Below, one piece after another: positions 7,902 to 16,680 of a stretch of DNA of 57,305 bases (the first letter of the stretch is position 1; each line of letters begins with the position of its first letter). Both the position numbers and the translations under genes were made by a program. The notes under the pieces were generated by a model, which saw nothing but the letters and a program-made list of their open reading frames with translations, was not told the DNA's origin and ran no database searches. Source of the stretch: Sphingomonas paucimobilis NBRC 13935 (GTDB taxonomy: Bacteria > Pseudomonadota > Alphaproteobacteria > Sphingomonadales > Sphingomonadaceae); contig NZ_BBJS01000057.1 of the NCBI RefSeq assembly GCF_000739895.2, positions 1 through 57,305 on the forward strand, written 5' to 3'.

Positions 7902-8797
7902 GCCCAACGATCCACCACCAGCGCGCCAAAGAGAAGGAAAAGATAGAGAATCGAATATTTGAACAGCCGCTTCTCGGGCTTCATCGCGTCATCGGGCTGG
8001 GTATGCCGGAACGCGACGATGGCGGCGTAGAGACCGAACAGCGCGGTCCCGGCGGTCGCAATGATGCCATAGATCGGCCCCGTCAGCCCCAGCGGCCAAG
8101 GCGCGACGGCAGCAATGGCCATCGGAATGGTGTAGAGCCCGATCTGCGCCCGCGTCACCCGCTCACCCGCGACGACGGGCAACATCGGCACGCCCGCATT
8201 GGCGTAATCGGTCTTCACGAACAGCGCGAGCGCCCAGAAATGCGGCGGCGTCCACAGAAAGACCAGGCTGAAGAGCAGGAAGGGCAGTAGCGCGATCTCA
8301 CCGGTCGCCGCCGCCCAACCGATCAGCGGCGGAAACGCGCCGGCCGCGCCGCCAATGACGATATTCTGCGGCGTCCGGCGCTTCAGCCAGACGGTATAGA
8401 CCAGCACATAGAAGAGGATCGAGACGGTCAGGATGCCCGCAGCGACATAATTGACCGCCAGCCCCATCAACAGGACCGAGAAACAGGCCAGCCCGACCCC
8501 GAAATGCAGCGCCGATTCGCGGCTCATCCGGCCAGCGGGCAAGGGCCGCTTGGCGGTACGGCGCATCAGCGCATCGAGATCCGCCTCATACCATTGGTTG
8601 AGCGCGCCGGCCGCCCCTGCACCCAATGCGATGCATAGGATGGCGGTGAAGCCGATCACCGGATCGATCCCGACCGGCGCCGCCAGCATTCCGCATAGCC
8701 CGGTGAACACGACCAACGTCATCACGCGTGGTTTGGTGAGGGCGAGGAAGTCGCGCCAATCGGCGGGAACGAACACGGAGGAGGGAATGCTGGACAT
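7898..8797 (-). CDS. ctaB: Protoheme IX farnesyltransferase (heme O synthase)
   Basis: Polytopic inner-membrane prenyltransferase converting protoheme to heme O, the first step to heme A for the aa3 oxidase. The 299-residue protein has about eight to nine transmembrane helices. The substrate-binding motif N-x3-E-x3-D lies at N67-Q-W-Y-E71-A-D-L-D75, with the following R-R-T-A-K-R-P-L loop typical of the UbiA/CyoE family. The ATG at 8797 was preferred over an upstream in-frame ATG at 8836 because it follows gggg and gives a normal N-terminus. It heads the ctaB-coxF-ctaG-ctaE-DUF983-SURF1 run, separated here from ctaC-ctaD. Confidence 0.95.
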   Translation of the reverse strand: MSSIPSSVFVPADWRDFLALTKPRVMTLVVFTGLCGMLAAPVGIDPVIGFTAILCIALGAGAAGALNQWYEADLDALMRRTAKRPLPAGRMSRESALHFGVGLACFSVLLMGLAVNYVAAGILTVSILFYVLVYTVWLKRRTPQNIVIGGAAGAFPPLIGWAAATGEIALLPFLLFSLVFLWTPPHFWALALFVKTDYANAGVPMLPVVAGERVTRAQIGLYTIPMAIAAVAPWPLGLTGPIYGIIATAGTALFGLYAAIVAFRHTQPDDAMKPEKRLFKYSILYLFLLFGALVVDRWA

Positions 8798-8849
8798 GGG
8801 CACCCCGCATATAGGCCGCGCGGGCAGGGCGGGCAAATCGGGCCGATTG

Positions 8850-8950
8850 TCCTCCCCCGCAACGGAAACGGTAGAGGGGTGTCACCGCCGATGGGGACAC
8901 CCCTCCGTCAGACCTTCGGTCTGCCACCTCCCCTCATAGGAGAGGAACGG
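8850..8950. repeat. Dispersed palindromic repeat, family B (copy 2)
   Basis: aggggtgtc (8875-8883) pairs with gacacccct (8896-8904). It is followed by the family B order: ccctccgtcag, a small hairpin (agaccttcggtct), cacctcccct, aggagagg. The blocks match 1-92 closely. It sits exactly between the alcohol dehydrogenase stop and the ctaB start, at the left edge of the block that interrupts the cytochrome oxidase locus. Confidence 0.75.
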
Positions 8951-8957
8951 CCTAGGC

Positions 8958-10019
8958 TCAGCCCTTCAGCGTCGCCATGTCGATGACGAAGCGATACTTC
9001 ACATCGCTCTTCTGCATCCGGTCATAGGCGGTGTTGACCTCGTCCATCGCGATCATCTCGATATCGGCGGTCAGGCCATGCTGGTGGCAGAAGTCGAGCA
9101 TCTCCTGAGTCTCGGCGATACCGCCGATGAGCGAGCCGGCCAGCGCGCGGCGGCGGAAGACGAGGTTGCCGACCGAGGGCGACGGATGGGGCGAGTCGGG
9201 CACGCCGACCAGCGTCATCGTCCCGTCGCGCTTCAGCAGCATCAGGAACGCGTCGAGATTGTGCGGCGCGGCCACCGTGTTCAGGATGAAGTCGAAGCTG
9301 TTCGCATGTTCCGCCATCTGATCGGCGTCCTTCGACACGATCAAATCCTTGGCGCCCAGCCGCTTGGCATCCTCGGCCTTGTTGGGTGAGGTCGAGAAGA
9401 CATAGACCTCGGCCCCCATCGCGGCGGCGATCTTCACGCCCATATGGCCGAGGCCACCCAGGCCGACGATGCCGACCTTCTGGCCCGGCCCGACCTTCCA
9501 ATGGCGCAGCGGCGAATAGGTGGTGATGCCCGCGCACAGCAGCGGCGCGACGGCGGCCAGATCGCCCTCGTCATGGTTGATCTTCAGGACGAAGCCTTCC
9601 TTGACCACGATATGGTCGGAATAGCCGCCGAAGGTGTGGCCACCCAGCACGGGGTCGGGGCCGTTATAGGTGCCGACGAAACCGGTCTTCTCGCAATATT
9701 GCTCCTCGCCGTCATGGCAGGAGGGGCAGTGGCCGCAGCTGTCGACCATGCAGCCGACGCCGACCAGATCACCGACTTGGTATTTGGTCACGGCATCGCC
9801 GACCGCAGTCACGCGCCCGACAATCTCATGGCCGGGAACGCACGGATACAGCGTGCCCTGCCACTCGCCGCGCGCGGTGTGGAGGTCGGAGTGGCAGACG
9901 CCGCAATAGAGGATGTCGATCGCAACATCGTCGGCCTGCGGGTCGCGGCGCTCGAACGAATAGGGCGCGAGCGGGGTCTCGGCCGACTGGGCGGCATAGC
10001 CCTTGGCGGGAGTGGGCAT
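8958..10019 (-). CDS. Zinc-dependent alcohol/aldehyde reductase (CAD/AdhA type, probably NADPH)
   Basis: Medium-chain dehydrogenase/reductase of 353 residues. Catalytic zinc ligands are C42 in C-G-V-C-H-S-D-L-H and the G-H-E histidine at 64. Structural zinc cysteines are at 95, 98, 101 and 109. The Rossmann motif G-L-G-G-L-G-H-M-G is followed by a strand ending in S-T-S-P-N-K, a serine-type end that favours NADPH. It resembles YahK/AdhA aldehyde reductases. The ATG at 10019 has a strong agaggag site; the frame upstream is noncoding. It is a separate transcription unit between DUF1501 and ctaB and has no known role in oxidase assembly. Confidence 0.92.
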   Translation of the reverse strand: MPTPAKGYAAQSAETPLAPYSFERRDPQADDVAIDILYCGVCHSDLHTARGEWQGTLYPCVPGHEIVGRVTAVGDAVTKYQVGDLVGVGCMVDSCGHCPSCHDGEEQYCEKTGFVGTYNGPDPVLGGHTFGGYSDHIVVKEGFVLKINHDEGDLAAVAPLLCAGITTYSPLRHWKVGPGQKVGIVGLGGLGHMGVKIAAAMGAEVYVFSTSPNKAEDAKRLGAKDLIVSKDADQMAEHANSFDFILNTVAAPHNLDAFLMLLKRDGTMTLVGVPDSPHPSPSVGNLVFRRRALAGSLIGGIAETQEMLDFCHQHGLTADIEMIAMDEVNTAYDRMQKSDVKYRFVIDMATLKG

Positions 10020-10262
10020 GGAAGCTCCTCTGGGAAATCGATAACACGACCGAACGATCGCGGCGCCCATATGGGTTCCGAAGAGCCTCATGCCAGACAA
10101 TAGTCAGGCAAAGTTTTTCCGATCGGCAGTGATCGGAGAATTGCTGAAGAATAATATGTTGTATCGTTACTTAATGCTGATTTACGCAACCCGGGCAAAG
10201 CCGTTGCGGGTCTTGCAAAGACCCTCAAAGGGCTGCGCTCGCTCTGCGCAGGAGCGCCGATA
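10020..10262. other. Intergenic region, AT-richer, probable adh promoter
   Basis: This 243-nt gap carries no convincing gene. It is clearly more AT-rich than its surroundings around 10095-10180, as expected for a promoter reading into the dehydrogenase. A 7-bp hairpin, gggtcttgcaaagaccc at 10208-10224, lies just downstream of the DUF1501 stop. It lacks a T-run on the minus strand, so it is a weak terminator candidate only. Confidence 0.4.
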
Positions 10263-11651
10263 TTATCCCATGAACCCCTGATTCCAGGTCGAGGAGTCAT
10301 AATTGCCGATATTGGGGAGTACGGTTCGCAGGCCGCCCGAATCGATGCCGAACCAGCTGGCCAGCGTCGCGGCATATTGGTCGACCGACATGGTGGGGAT
10401 CAGTCGGCCCGAGCCGACATCGTCGCTGGTGTTGACGCCGACGATCGGCGTCTTGCCATAGAAACGCTGCCCGCGCACCGCGCCGCCGACGACGAAGTGC
10501 ATGCCGCCCCAGCCATGATCGGCGCCACCGTCATTGGACTGCAGCGTCCGGCCGAAATCGGAGGCGGTGAAGCTGGTCACCTGGTTGGCGACGCCCAGCG
10601 CGGCGGTGGTATCGTAAAAGGCCTTCATCGCCGCCGACACCTTGGACAACAGGCCCGGATGCTGCGCGACCAGATTGTCATGCAGGTCGAACCCGCCCAT
10701 CGAGACGAAGAAGACCTGCCGCTTCAACCCCAAGGTCTGGCTGACCGAGATCATCCGCGCGACCATCTTCAACTGATCGGCCAGATTGTTGTTCGCGGGG
10801 AAGAGCGGGAAATTGGCGGCCGGTGCGCCGGCCAGCGCGCCGCTGAGCTGGGCCTGGACCTCGAAGGCGCGCTTGGAGATGCGGGCATGTTCGGTCGCCA
10901 TCGCAAAGCTCGATTCGGCGGTCATCACCGAGCGCAGCGCGTCGAGCGCGGAGGAGGAGCCGTAGAGCGTCTTGCTGTTGTTCAACAGCGCGACCGGTCC
11001 ACCGGTCCCCACGGCATATTGGATCGCGGTCCGTCCGCTCAGGTAGATGGCGTTGCCGCTGGTGTTGATGCAGGTCAGTGCGGCGGTGCCGTTGCCGTTC
11101 TGGAACACGTCGCCGATTCGCCCGCCCCAGCCGCTGGTCGCGCCTTCGGGGTTGGAGGCCTGGAAGAAGCTCTGCTGGTCGTTGTGGCTGAACAGCTTCG
11201 GGGGTAGGCGGACGGTGCGGTTGTTATACTGGGTCTTGGTGGTCGGCTCGACCAGCGTGCCGACGTTCAGCGCCACCGCCATCTTGCCGGCCGCGAAGAG
11301 CTGGCTCATCTCCGGCATGGCGGGGGACAGGGCATAGGCGCGGCCGCCGGGCAGCGCCACGGCGGGGTTGAGGACGCTCCCTGCCAGAGCCTCGCGCTGA
11401 TAGGCGATATTGGGGCGCGCGGTGCGATAGGCGGCGAAGCTGGTCTCGTCATAGGGGACCAGCGTGTTGGCGTAATCATTGCCGCCATAGAGGAACACGC
11501 AGACCAGCGCCTTATAGTCCGAGGCGGTGGCGGCCGCCGCCTCGCCGATCGCGGCGAGGCTGGAGACGAAGGGGGTGGCGGTGCCGGCCAAGCCGAGCAG
11601 CGCACTGCGCTTGAGGAAGGCGCGCCGGGATTGATCGTGCATCATGCTCAT
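10263..11651 (-). CDS. DUF1501 domain-containing exported protein (Tat signal)
   Basis: A 462-residue member of the DUF1501 family, related to the alkaline-phosphatase/sulfatase superfamily but of unknown activity. The N-terminus has a twin-arginine signal, S-R-R-A-F-L-K-R-S, followed by a hydrophobic stretch ending near A-A-A-A, so export of a folded protein is expected. Family features include F-L-Y-G-G-N-D early and D-H-G-W-G-G-M-H-F late. The ATG at 11651 overlaps the DUF1800 stop by 1 nt (TGATG); in-frame ATGs nearer the Tat motif are alternatives. DUF1800 and DUF1501 genes commonly occur as such pairs, which suggests a joint function. Confidence 0.9.
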   Translation of the reverse strand: MSMMHDQSRRAFLKRSALLGLAGTATPFVSSLAAIGEAAAATASDYKALVCVFLYGGNDYANTLVPYDETSFAAYRTARPNIAYQREALAGSVLNPAVALPGGRAYALSPAMPEMSQLFAAGKMAVALNVGTLVEPTTKTQYNNRTVRLPPKLFSHNDQQSFFQASNPEGATSGWGGRIGDVFQNGNGTAALTCINTSGNAIYLSGRTAIQYAVGTGGPVALLNNSKTLYGSSSALDALRSVMTAESSFAMATEHARISKRAFEVQAQLSGALAGAPAANFPLFPANNNLADQLKMVARMISVSQTLGLKRQVFFVSMGGFDLHDNLVAQHPGLLSKVSAAMKAFYDTTAALGVANQVTSFTASDFGRTLQSNDGGADHGWGGMHFVVGGAVRGQRFYGKTPIVGVNTSDDVGSGRLIPTMSVDQYAATLASWFGIDSGGLRTVLPNIGNYDSSTWNQGFMG

Positions 11652-13372
11652 CACCGCAGGTTCAGATAATCGGGGGAGGCCATGGTCAGCAGGATTGCGA
11701 TGCCGACCCGGTTGATCGGGCCGCCGGTCGCGGTCGCCGACACGCTGTCGACCGCGGTGCGGATCGCGGCTTGGGTCGCGCTGGACAATTGTCCGGCGGC
11801 GAGGACCAGGTTGATCTCGTCGACCAGCGCCTTGCTGTCGGCGGCGAGCGTCAGGATGTTGGTATAGTCCGCTTTCACATCGGCGACGCCGTTGGCGATC
11901 ACACCGTACATGAAGTTCACATAGCCGATCACCGTCTGTTCGTTGGTGATCTGAAACTCAGGCGCGACGAGGCCGCTGGTCGCCAGGCTGGTGCCGGCCG
12001 GGGTATAGCCGGGGCGGTAGAAGTTGAAGACCGAGGGGCTGCGTCCCTTGGTCTGGCTGAGCCGGGTGGCGGCATTGGTGTCGCCGATCGCCCAGGCGTT
12101 GGACGGCGAGGTGGCGCCAAAGGCACGCGCCCAGCCGGTGAAGCGGATGACCGGTTCGCGCAGCTTGCCCACCGCGCCGCTGGCGGGCAGCGTCCGGGCC
12201 TCGCTGTCGAGCAGGATGGCGCGGATCACCGCCTTCATATCGCCGCGCACGCCCTGGCCATTGTCAGCGAATTTGGTGGCGACGCGGTTGATATAGGCGG
12301 GCGAGGGGTTGCTGGTCACCAGCCGCTGGATCAACTGCTTCGAGACGAAGGGCGGCACATTGGGGTGCGCGAAGATCGCGTCGAGCGCGGCGTTGATCGC
12401 AGCCATGCCGCCGCCGGTGACGGTCGTCCCCAGGAAGCTGGAAGCGCCAGTCTCGTTCATGCCGGCATTGACCACCAGCGGCTGGCGATAGCGCGGCGGC
12501 AAATCCTCGGTGCCGGTCAGGACCAGGCCGGTAAAGACCCGCGCCAGCCCCGACACATCGGCCTGGCCATAGGTTTCGATCGGCTGGCCGCCGCTCATCT
12601 TCAGCGAGCCGTCCATGTTGAGCTGGTACAGGCCGATGGTGAACAGCTGCATCAGCTCGCGCGCGTAATTCTCGTCGGGTTGGGTGCCGGTCGTCGGGTT
12701 CGCCTTGCGGTTCTGGAAATAGGTGAGGAAGCTGGCCATCGCGAAGCTGGTCGTCACCGCGCCCATCAGCTCGCGATAATTGCCGAACGCATTGTCGAGC
12801 AGGATGTCGACATAGGCCGCGATCGAGAAGGAGCGCCACGAATTGGTGACGCCATCGATCCCGATGACGAAGATGTCGAGCAGCGCCATGCCGATCCGCT
12901 GACGCAACTGATCGGGCTCGACGATGATCTGCCGCCACAAAGTCGGGTCCAGCCCGTCGAGCCGGAAGCGGTTGGCCTCCTGGGTATGGCCCTGGGCGAC
13001 CAGCCAGTCATAATGGCTGGTGGCGCGCGCCATGGCGAACTGGTCGGTCAGCCAGCCGTCATAGCCGCGCGAGACGACCGCATCGATCATGCTGCGGGTC
13101 GCGCCCATCGTGGTCTGCGCCAGGAAACGGCTGGCCTCGGTCGCGGTGGGCGGCGGCGTGACGACCACGACGGGAGTCGAGGGGGTGGTGTTGCCCGCCG
13201 GCGTCGCCGTCGACGTACCGCCGCCACCCCCGCCACAGGCCGCCAGTGCCAGCAACGGCAGGACCGCACCGCCCGTGGCCAGGCCTTTGCCTGCTCTGTC
13301 GATCGTCTGTCCGTCCGTATCGCCGGACGCCGCCGATAGCGGCTCCGCGACTTGTTCGTCCCACCCCGTCAT
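11651..13372 (-). CDS. DUF1800 domain-containing lipoprotein-like protein
   Basis: A 573-residue DUF1800 protein, upstream partner of DUF1501. Near residues 40-46 there is a lipobox-like L-A-L-A-A-C followed by six glycines, which suggests a lipid-anchored exported protein. The 28 or so polar residues before the hydrophobic stretch make the signal unusually long at this start. DUF1800 features include the N-terminal A-S-R-F-L-A-Q-T-T-M-G-A-T motif, P-D-E-N-Y-A-R-E-L-M-Q-L-F-T-I-G-L near the middle, and H-P-N-V-P-P-F-V-S-K-Q-L-I-Q-R later. The gene starts about 200 nt downstream of ctaD, beyond the ctaD terminator, so it should have its own promoter. Confidence 0.9.
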   Translation of the reverse strand: MTGWDEQVAEPLSAASGDTDGQTIDRAGKGLATGGAVLPLLALAACGGGGGGTSTATPAGNTTPSTPVVVVTPPPTATEASRFLAQTTMGATRSMIDAVVSRGYDGWLTDQFAMARATSHYDWLVAQGHTQEANRFRLDGLDPTLWRQIIVEPDQLRQRIGMALLDIFVIGIDGVTNSWRSFSIAAYVDILLDNAFGNYRELMGAVTTSFAMASFLTYFQNRKANPTTGTQPDENYARELMQLFTIGLYQLNMDGSLKMSGGQPIETYGQADVSGLARVFTGLVLTGTEDLPPRYRQPLVVNAGMNETGASSFLGTTVTGGGMAAINAALDAIFAHPNVPPFVSKQLIQRLVTSNPSPAYINRVATKFADNGQGVRGDMKAVIRAILLDSEARTLPASGAVGKLREPVIRFTGWARAFGATSPSNAWAIGDTNAATRLSQTKGRSPSVFNFYRPGYTPAGTSLATSGLVAPEFQITNEQTVIGYVNFMYGVIANGVADVKADYTNILTLAADSKALVDEINLVLAAGQLSSATQAAIRTAVDSVSATATGGPINRVGIAILLTMASPDYLNLR

Positions 13373-13519
13373 CGCACGTCCGTTCCGTTACGGCCGCAAT
13401 CTTTGCAAACCGCCGGTAAAATGCCGCGAGCGTGGCTAATGAAAGATGAAAAGGTTCCTCTGTTCGTCGTGCCAGATCATCATTTGGCCGAATCGGCCAT
13501 ATCATTATCGATCCGTAAC

Positions 13520-13551
13520 AAAAAGGGCTCCGGAGCCATGCTCCGAAGCCC
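13520..13551 (-). terminator. Rho-independent terminator of ctaC-ctaD
   Basis: On the minus strand, gggcttcggag and ctccggagccc form an 11-bp stem with one mismatch around a catgg loop, followed by ttttt. It lies 26 nt after the ctaD stop and separates ctaCD from the DUF1800/DUF1501 genes. Confidence 0.8.
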
Positions 13552-13576
13552 GAAAAATAGAGGTCTGGCGGCGCGA

Positions 13577-15250
13577 TCAGTGGATGCGCGGCAGCGTTTC
13601 GAACTGGTGATAGGGCGGCGGGCTGGACAGCGTCCATTCCAGCGTCGTTGCGCCATCCCCCCAGGGATTGTCGCCCGCCGGCTTGCCCGCGACCAGCGAC
13701 CAGACCAGGTTGACGAAAAAGATCACCATGCCGGCCGCCATGATCTCATAACCATGGGTGGCGACCGCGTTCCAGGTCGCATAGGCGTCCGGATAGTCGG
13801 GATAGCGACGCGGCATGCCCTGCAGGCCCAGGAAGTGCATCGGGAAGAACAGCAGGTTCACGCCGACGAAGAACACCCAGAAGTGCAGCTGGCCGAGGAA
13901 CTCGTTGTACATCTTCCCCGACATCTTGGGGAACCAGTAATAGAAGCCGGCGAACAGCGCGAACACCGCGCCCAGCGACAGGACATAGTGGAAGTGCGCC
14001 ACGACATAATAGGTGTCGTGCATATAGTCGTCGATGCCGCCGTTCGCGAGCACCACGCCCGTCACGCCGCCGACGGTGAACATGAAGATGAAGCCGATCG
14101 CCCAGACCATCGGCGTCTTGAAGCTCATCGAGCCGCCCCACATGGTCGCGATCCACGAGAAGATCTTGATGCCGGTGGGCACCGCGATGATCATCGTCGC
14201 GGCGGTGAAGTACATCTTGGTGTTCACGCTCAGGCCGGTGGCGAACATGTGGTGCGCCCACACGACGAAGCCGACCACGCCGATCGCGACCATGGCATAG
14301 GCCATGCCCAGATAGCCGAAGACGGGCTTGCGGCTGAAGGTCGCGATGATCTGGCTGACGATGCCGAAGCCCGGCAAGATCATGATGTACACTTCGGGAT
14401 GGCCGAAGAACCAGAAGAGATGCTGGTACAGGATCGGATCGCCGCCCCCGGCGGGATCGAAGAAGGTCGTGCCGAAATTACGATCGGTCAGCAGCATGGT
14501 GATCGCGGCGGCCAGAACCGGCAGCGAGAGCAGCAGCAGGAAAGCGGTGACCAGCACCGACCAGACGAACAGCGGCATCTTGTGCAGCGTCATGCCCGGC
14601 GCGCGCATATTGAAGATGGTGGTGATGAAGTTGATCGCCCCCAGGATCGACGACGCACCCGCCAGGTGGAGCGACAGGATCGCCATGTCGACGCTCGGCC
14701 CCGGCTCGCCAAAGGTCGATAGCGGGGCATAGGCGGTCCAGCCCACGCCCGCGCCCGACCCGAAAAAGGGTGAGGCGAGTAGCAGCGTGAAGGCCGGGAT
14801 CAGCAGCCAGAAGGACACGTTGTTCATGCGCGGGAAGGCCATGTCGGGTGCGCCGATCATGATCGGCACGAACCAGTTGCCGAACCCACCGATCATCGCG
14901 GGCATAACCATGAAGAACACCATGATCAGCCCGTGCGCGGTGATGAGCACGTTCCACAGGTGCAGCGACTGGTCGAGGCTCTGCGCCCCGCCATGCAGCA
15001 TCCCCGCCCAGATACCCAGATACTGGATGCCGGGCTCGCGCAGCTCGGCGCGCATCAGGCCGGAGATCGCGCCGCCGATGATCCCCGCGACGATCGCGAA
15101 GATCAGATAGAGGGTGCCGATGTCCTTGTGGTTGGTCGACAGGAACCAGCGCGCGAAGAAGCCGGGCTTATGATCGGCGTCATGATGCGCGTGGTGGTGA
15201 TCCTCATGACCGACGAAAGCCGATCCGGGGTGAAGTGCGGTGTCGGTCAT
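13577..15250 (-). CDS. ctaD: Cytochrome c oxidase subunit I (aa3 type)
   Basis: Catalytic subunit holding heme a and the heme a3-CuB site. It has 557 residues and about twelve transmembrane helices. Diagnostic sequences are W-F-F-G-H-P-E-V-Y-I (the His-Tyr crosslink and CuB ligand), the W-A-H-H-M-F-A-T-G-L histidine pair, the K-channel region, and H-F-H-Y-V-L-S (heme ligands). The N-terminus is unusually histidine-rich (H-E-D-H-H-H-A-H-H-D-A-D-H). It begins 3 nt after the ctaC stop and ends at a terminator. Confidence 0.98.
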   Translation of the reverse strand: MTDTALHPGSAFVGHEDHHHAHHDADHKPGFFARWFLSTNHKDIGTLYLIFAIVAGIIGGAISGLMRAELREPGIQYLGIWAGMLHGGAQSLDQSLHLWNVLITAHGLIMVFFMVMPAMIGGFGNWFVPIMIGAPDMAFPRMNNVSFWLLIPAFTLLLASPFFGSGAGVGWTAYAPLSTFGEPGPSVDMAILSLHLAGASSILGAINFITTIFNMRAPGMTLHKMPLFVWSVLVTAFLLLLSLPVLAAAITMLLTDRNFGTTFFDPAGGGDPILYQHLFWFFGHPEVYIMILPGFGIVSQIIATFSRKPVFGYLGMAYAMVAIGVVGFVVWAHHMFATGLSVNTKMYFTAATMIIAVPTGIKIFSWIATMWGGSMSFKTPMVWAIGFIFMFTVGGVTGVVLANGGIDDYMHDTYYVVAHFHYVLSLGAVFALFAGFYYWFPKMSGKMYNEFLGQLHFWVFFVGVNLLFFPMHFLGLQGMPRRYPDYPDAYATWNAVATHGYEIMAAGMVIFFVNLVWSLVAGKPAGDNPWGDGATTLEWTLSSPPPYHQFETLPRIH

Positions 15251-15253
15251 GGC

Positions 15254-16435
15254 TTATTGTCCAGCGTTGCCGGGGCCGGCCGGATTGCCGGTGGCGCCCT
15301 GCGCGGAAGTGGGGGACTGGGCGGGGGTGGCCATATTGTCGGCCGGCCCCGTCACCGCCTCGGCGGCGTTGGCCTGCGCAGCCTCAACGGCCGAACCTTC
15401 GGCACCCGGCTGCGGAATGACGGAGGAAGAGGGCGCGGCCGAACCCGGCATCTTGCCGCCCTTGGCCGCGACCCAGGCGGCGAATTGCGCCGGGGGCACC
15501 GCCTGTACCGCGATCGGCATGAAGGCATGGCGCGCGCCGCACAGTTCCGAACACTGGCCGAAATAGAGACCCGGCTTGTCGATGGTGAAGCTCGTCTCGT
15601 TCAACCGGCCGGGCACCGCGTCCAGCTTCATCCAGAAGGCCGGGATCGCCCAGCTATGGATGACGTCGTTGGAGGTGGTGATGAGGCGGATCGGAACGCC
15701 GACGGGCAGGACGATGCGATTGTCCACCGCCAGCAGGCGCGGACCGTCGGCATCGGTGCGCGCGCGCTCACCGGGGGACACCTGATCCTTTTCCTTCAGC
15801 ATGTTGGCGGTGATCTCGATCCCGCCATGATCCGGATATTGATAGGTCCAATACCATTGGTTGCCGATCGCCTTCAGCGTCACCGCCCCGGCGGGCGCGG
15901 GCTTGAACTGCGCCTGGAGCAGCCCGATCGAGGGGATGGCGATCAGAACGAGGACGACCACCGGCCCCAGCGTCCACAGCACCTCGATCAGCGTATTGTG
16001 GCTGGTCTTGGACGGCACCGGATTGGCGGCGCGGCGATAGCGGAAGGCGACCCAGGCGAGCAGTACCAGCACGAGAATGCAGATCGCGGTGATGACCGGC
16101 AGCAGGACGCCATTGTGCATCCAGTGCGCGAATTCACCGTTCTTCGTCACCTGCGGTTGAAGCCCGATGCGGCCGTCGATCGGCAGGCCGACATTGGGAT
16201 CGATCGTCGTCGCCGGCGCACCGTCCTGCGCCAGCAGCGGGCTGGTCGGGGCCGCCGTGGCAGGTGCGGCGGCGCTGGTCGGTGCGGTGTTGGAGACGCC
16301 GGCCCCTTCGGCGGCGGCTTGCGGTGCGGCGGCGGCCGGGGCAGGGGGCGCGGCCGGAGTCGCGAAGGCGACGCCCGACAGCGCGGCGCATCCCAGACCT
16401 GCGGCGATCGCCAGCGCCTTCATGCGTTTGGGCAT
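15254..16435 (-). CDS. ctaC: Cytochrome c oxidase subunit II
   Basis: Periplasmic CuA-bearing subunit that accepts electrons from cytochrome c. A signal peptide is followed by a long Ala/Pro-rich segment, two transmembrane helices, and the cupredoxin domain. The CuA motif is C-S-E-L-C-G-A-R-H, with the aromatic patch Q-W-Y-W-T-Y-Q-Y upstream of it. The C-terminal 60 or so residues are Ala/Gly/Pro-rich beyond the normal domain. The ATG at 16435 (M-P-K-R-M-K-A-L-A-I) was chosen because ggagg lies six bases before it; upstream in-frame ATGs reach 16495. Length from this start is 393 residues. Confidence 0.95.
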   Translation of the reverse strand: MPKRMKALAIAAGLGCAALSGVAFATPAAPPAPAAAAPQAAAEGAGVSNTAPTSAAAPATAAPTSPLLAQDGAPATTIDPNVGLPIDGRIGLQPQVTKNGEFAHWMHNGVLLPVITAICILVLVLLAWVAFRYRRAANPVPSKTSHNTLIEVLWTLGPVVVLVLIAIPSIGLLQAQFKPAPAGAVTLKAIGNQWYWTYQYPDHGGIEITANMLKEKDQVSPGERARTDADGPRLLAVDNRIVLPVGVPIRLITTSNDVIHSWAIPAFWMKLDAVPGRLNETSFTIDKPGLYFGQCSELCGARHAFMPIAVQAVPPAQFAAWVAAKGGKMPGSAAPSSSVIPQPGAEGSAVEAAQANAAEAVTGPADNMATPAQSPTSAQGATGNPAGPGNAGQ

Positions 16436-16563
16436 CCTCATCCTCCGGGGTCCGGACATGCGCTTGACCTCGCTCATCCCGCTCTCGTCTCCCATCTCCC
16501 TCGCCTGTCCATCGGTCGTCCGACGGTCCTCATGCGGGGCGTCATGTCGTTTTTGTTAGGCGG

Positions 16564-16591
16564 ACTATAGCACGGGACCGCGCCCCCTCAA
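16564..16591 (-). promoter_or_regulatory. Candidate sigma70-type promoter for ctaC-ctaD
   Basis: On the minus strand, TTGAGG (16586-16591) and TATAGT (16564-16569) are separated by 16 nt. Transcription would start near 16557, giving a leader of about 120 nt before the chosen ctaC ATG and excluding none of the alternative starts. Predicted from sequence only. Confidence 0.45.
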
Positions 16592-16680
16592 GCCATAGCT
16601 GTCGCAAGCGCGATTGCGCCGCGCCGAGCGCGATCCTATGAGGCCGGGTCATCCCATATGACCTGCCGGAGTTGCCCCGC

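Noticed and set aside
11771..13339. Open frame of 522 codons on the plus strand
   Set aside because: Antisense to DUF1800. It has no start signal or recognisable domain, only Arg/Gly/Asp/Ala composition.
14933..16570. Open frame of 545 codons on the plus strand
   Set aside because: Antisense to ctaC and the start of ctaD, which have complete copper-site motifs.
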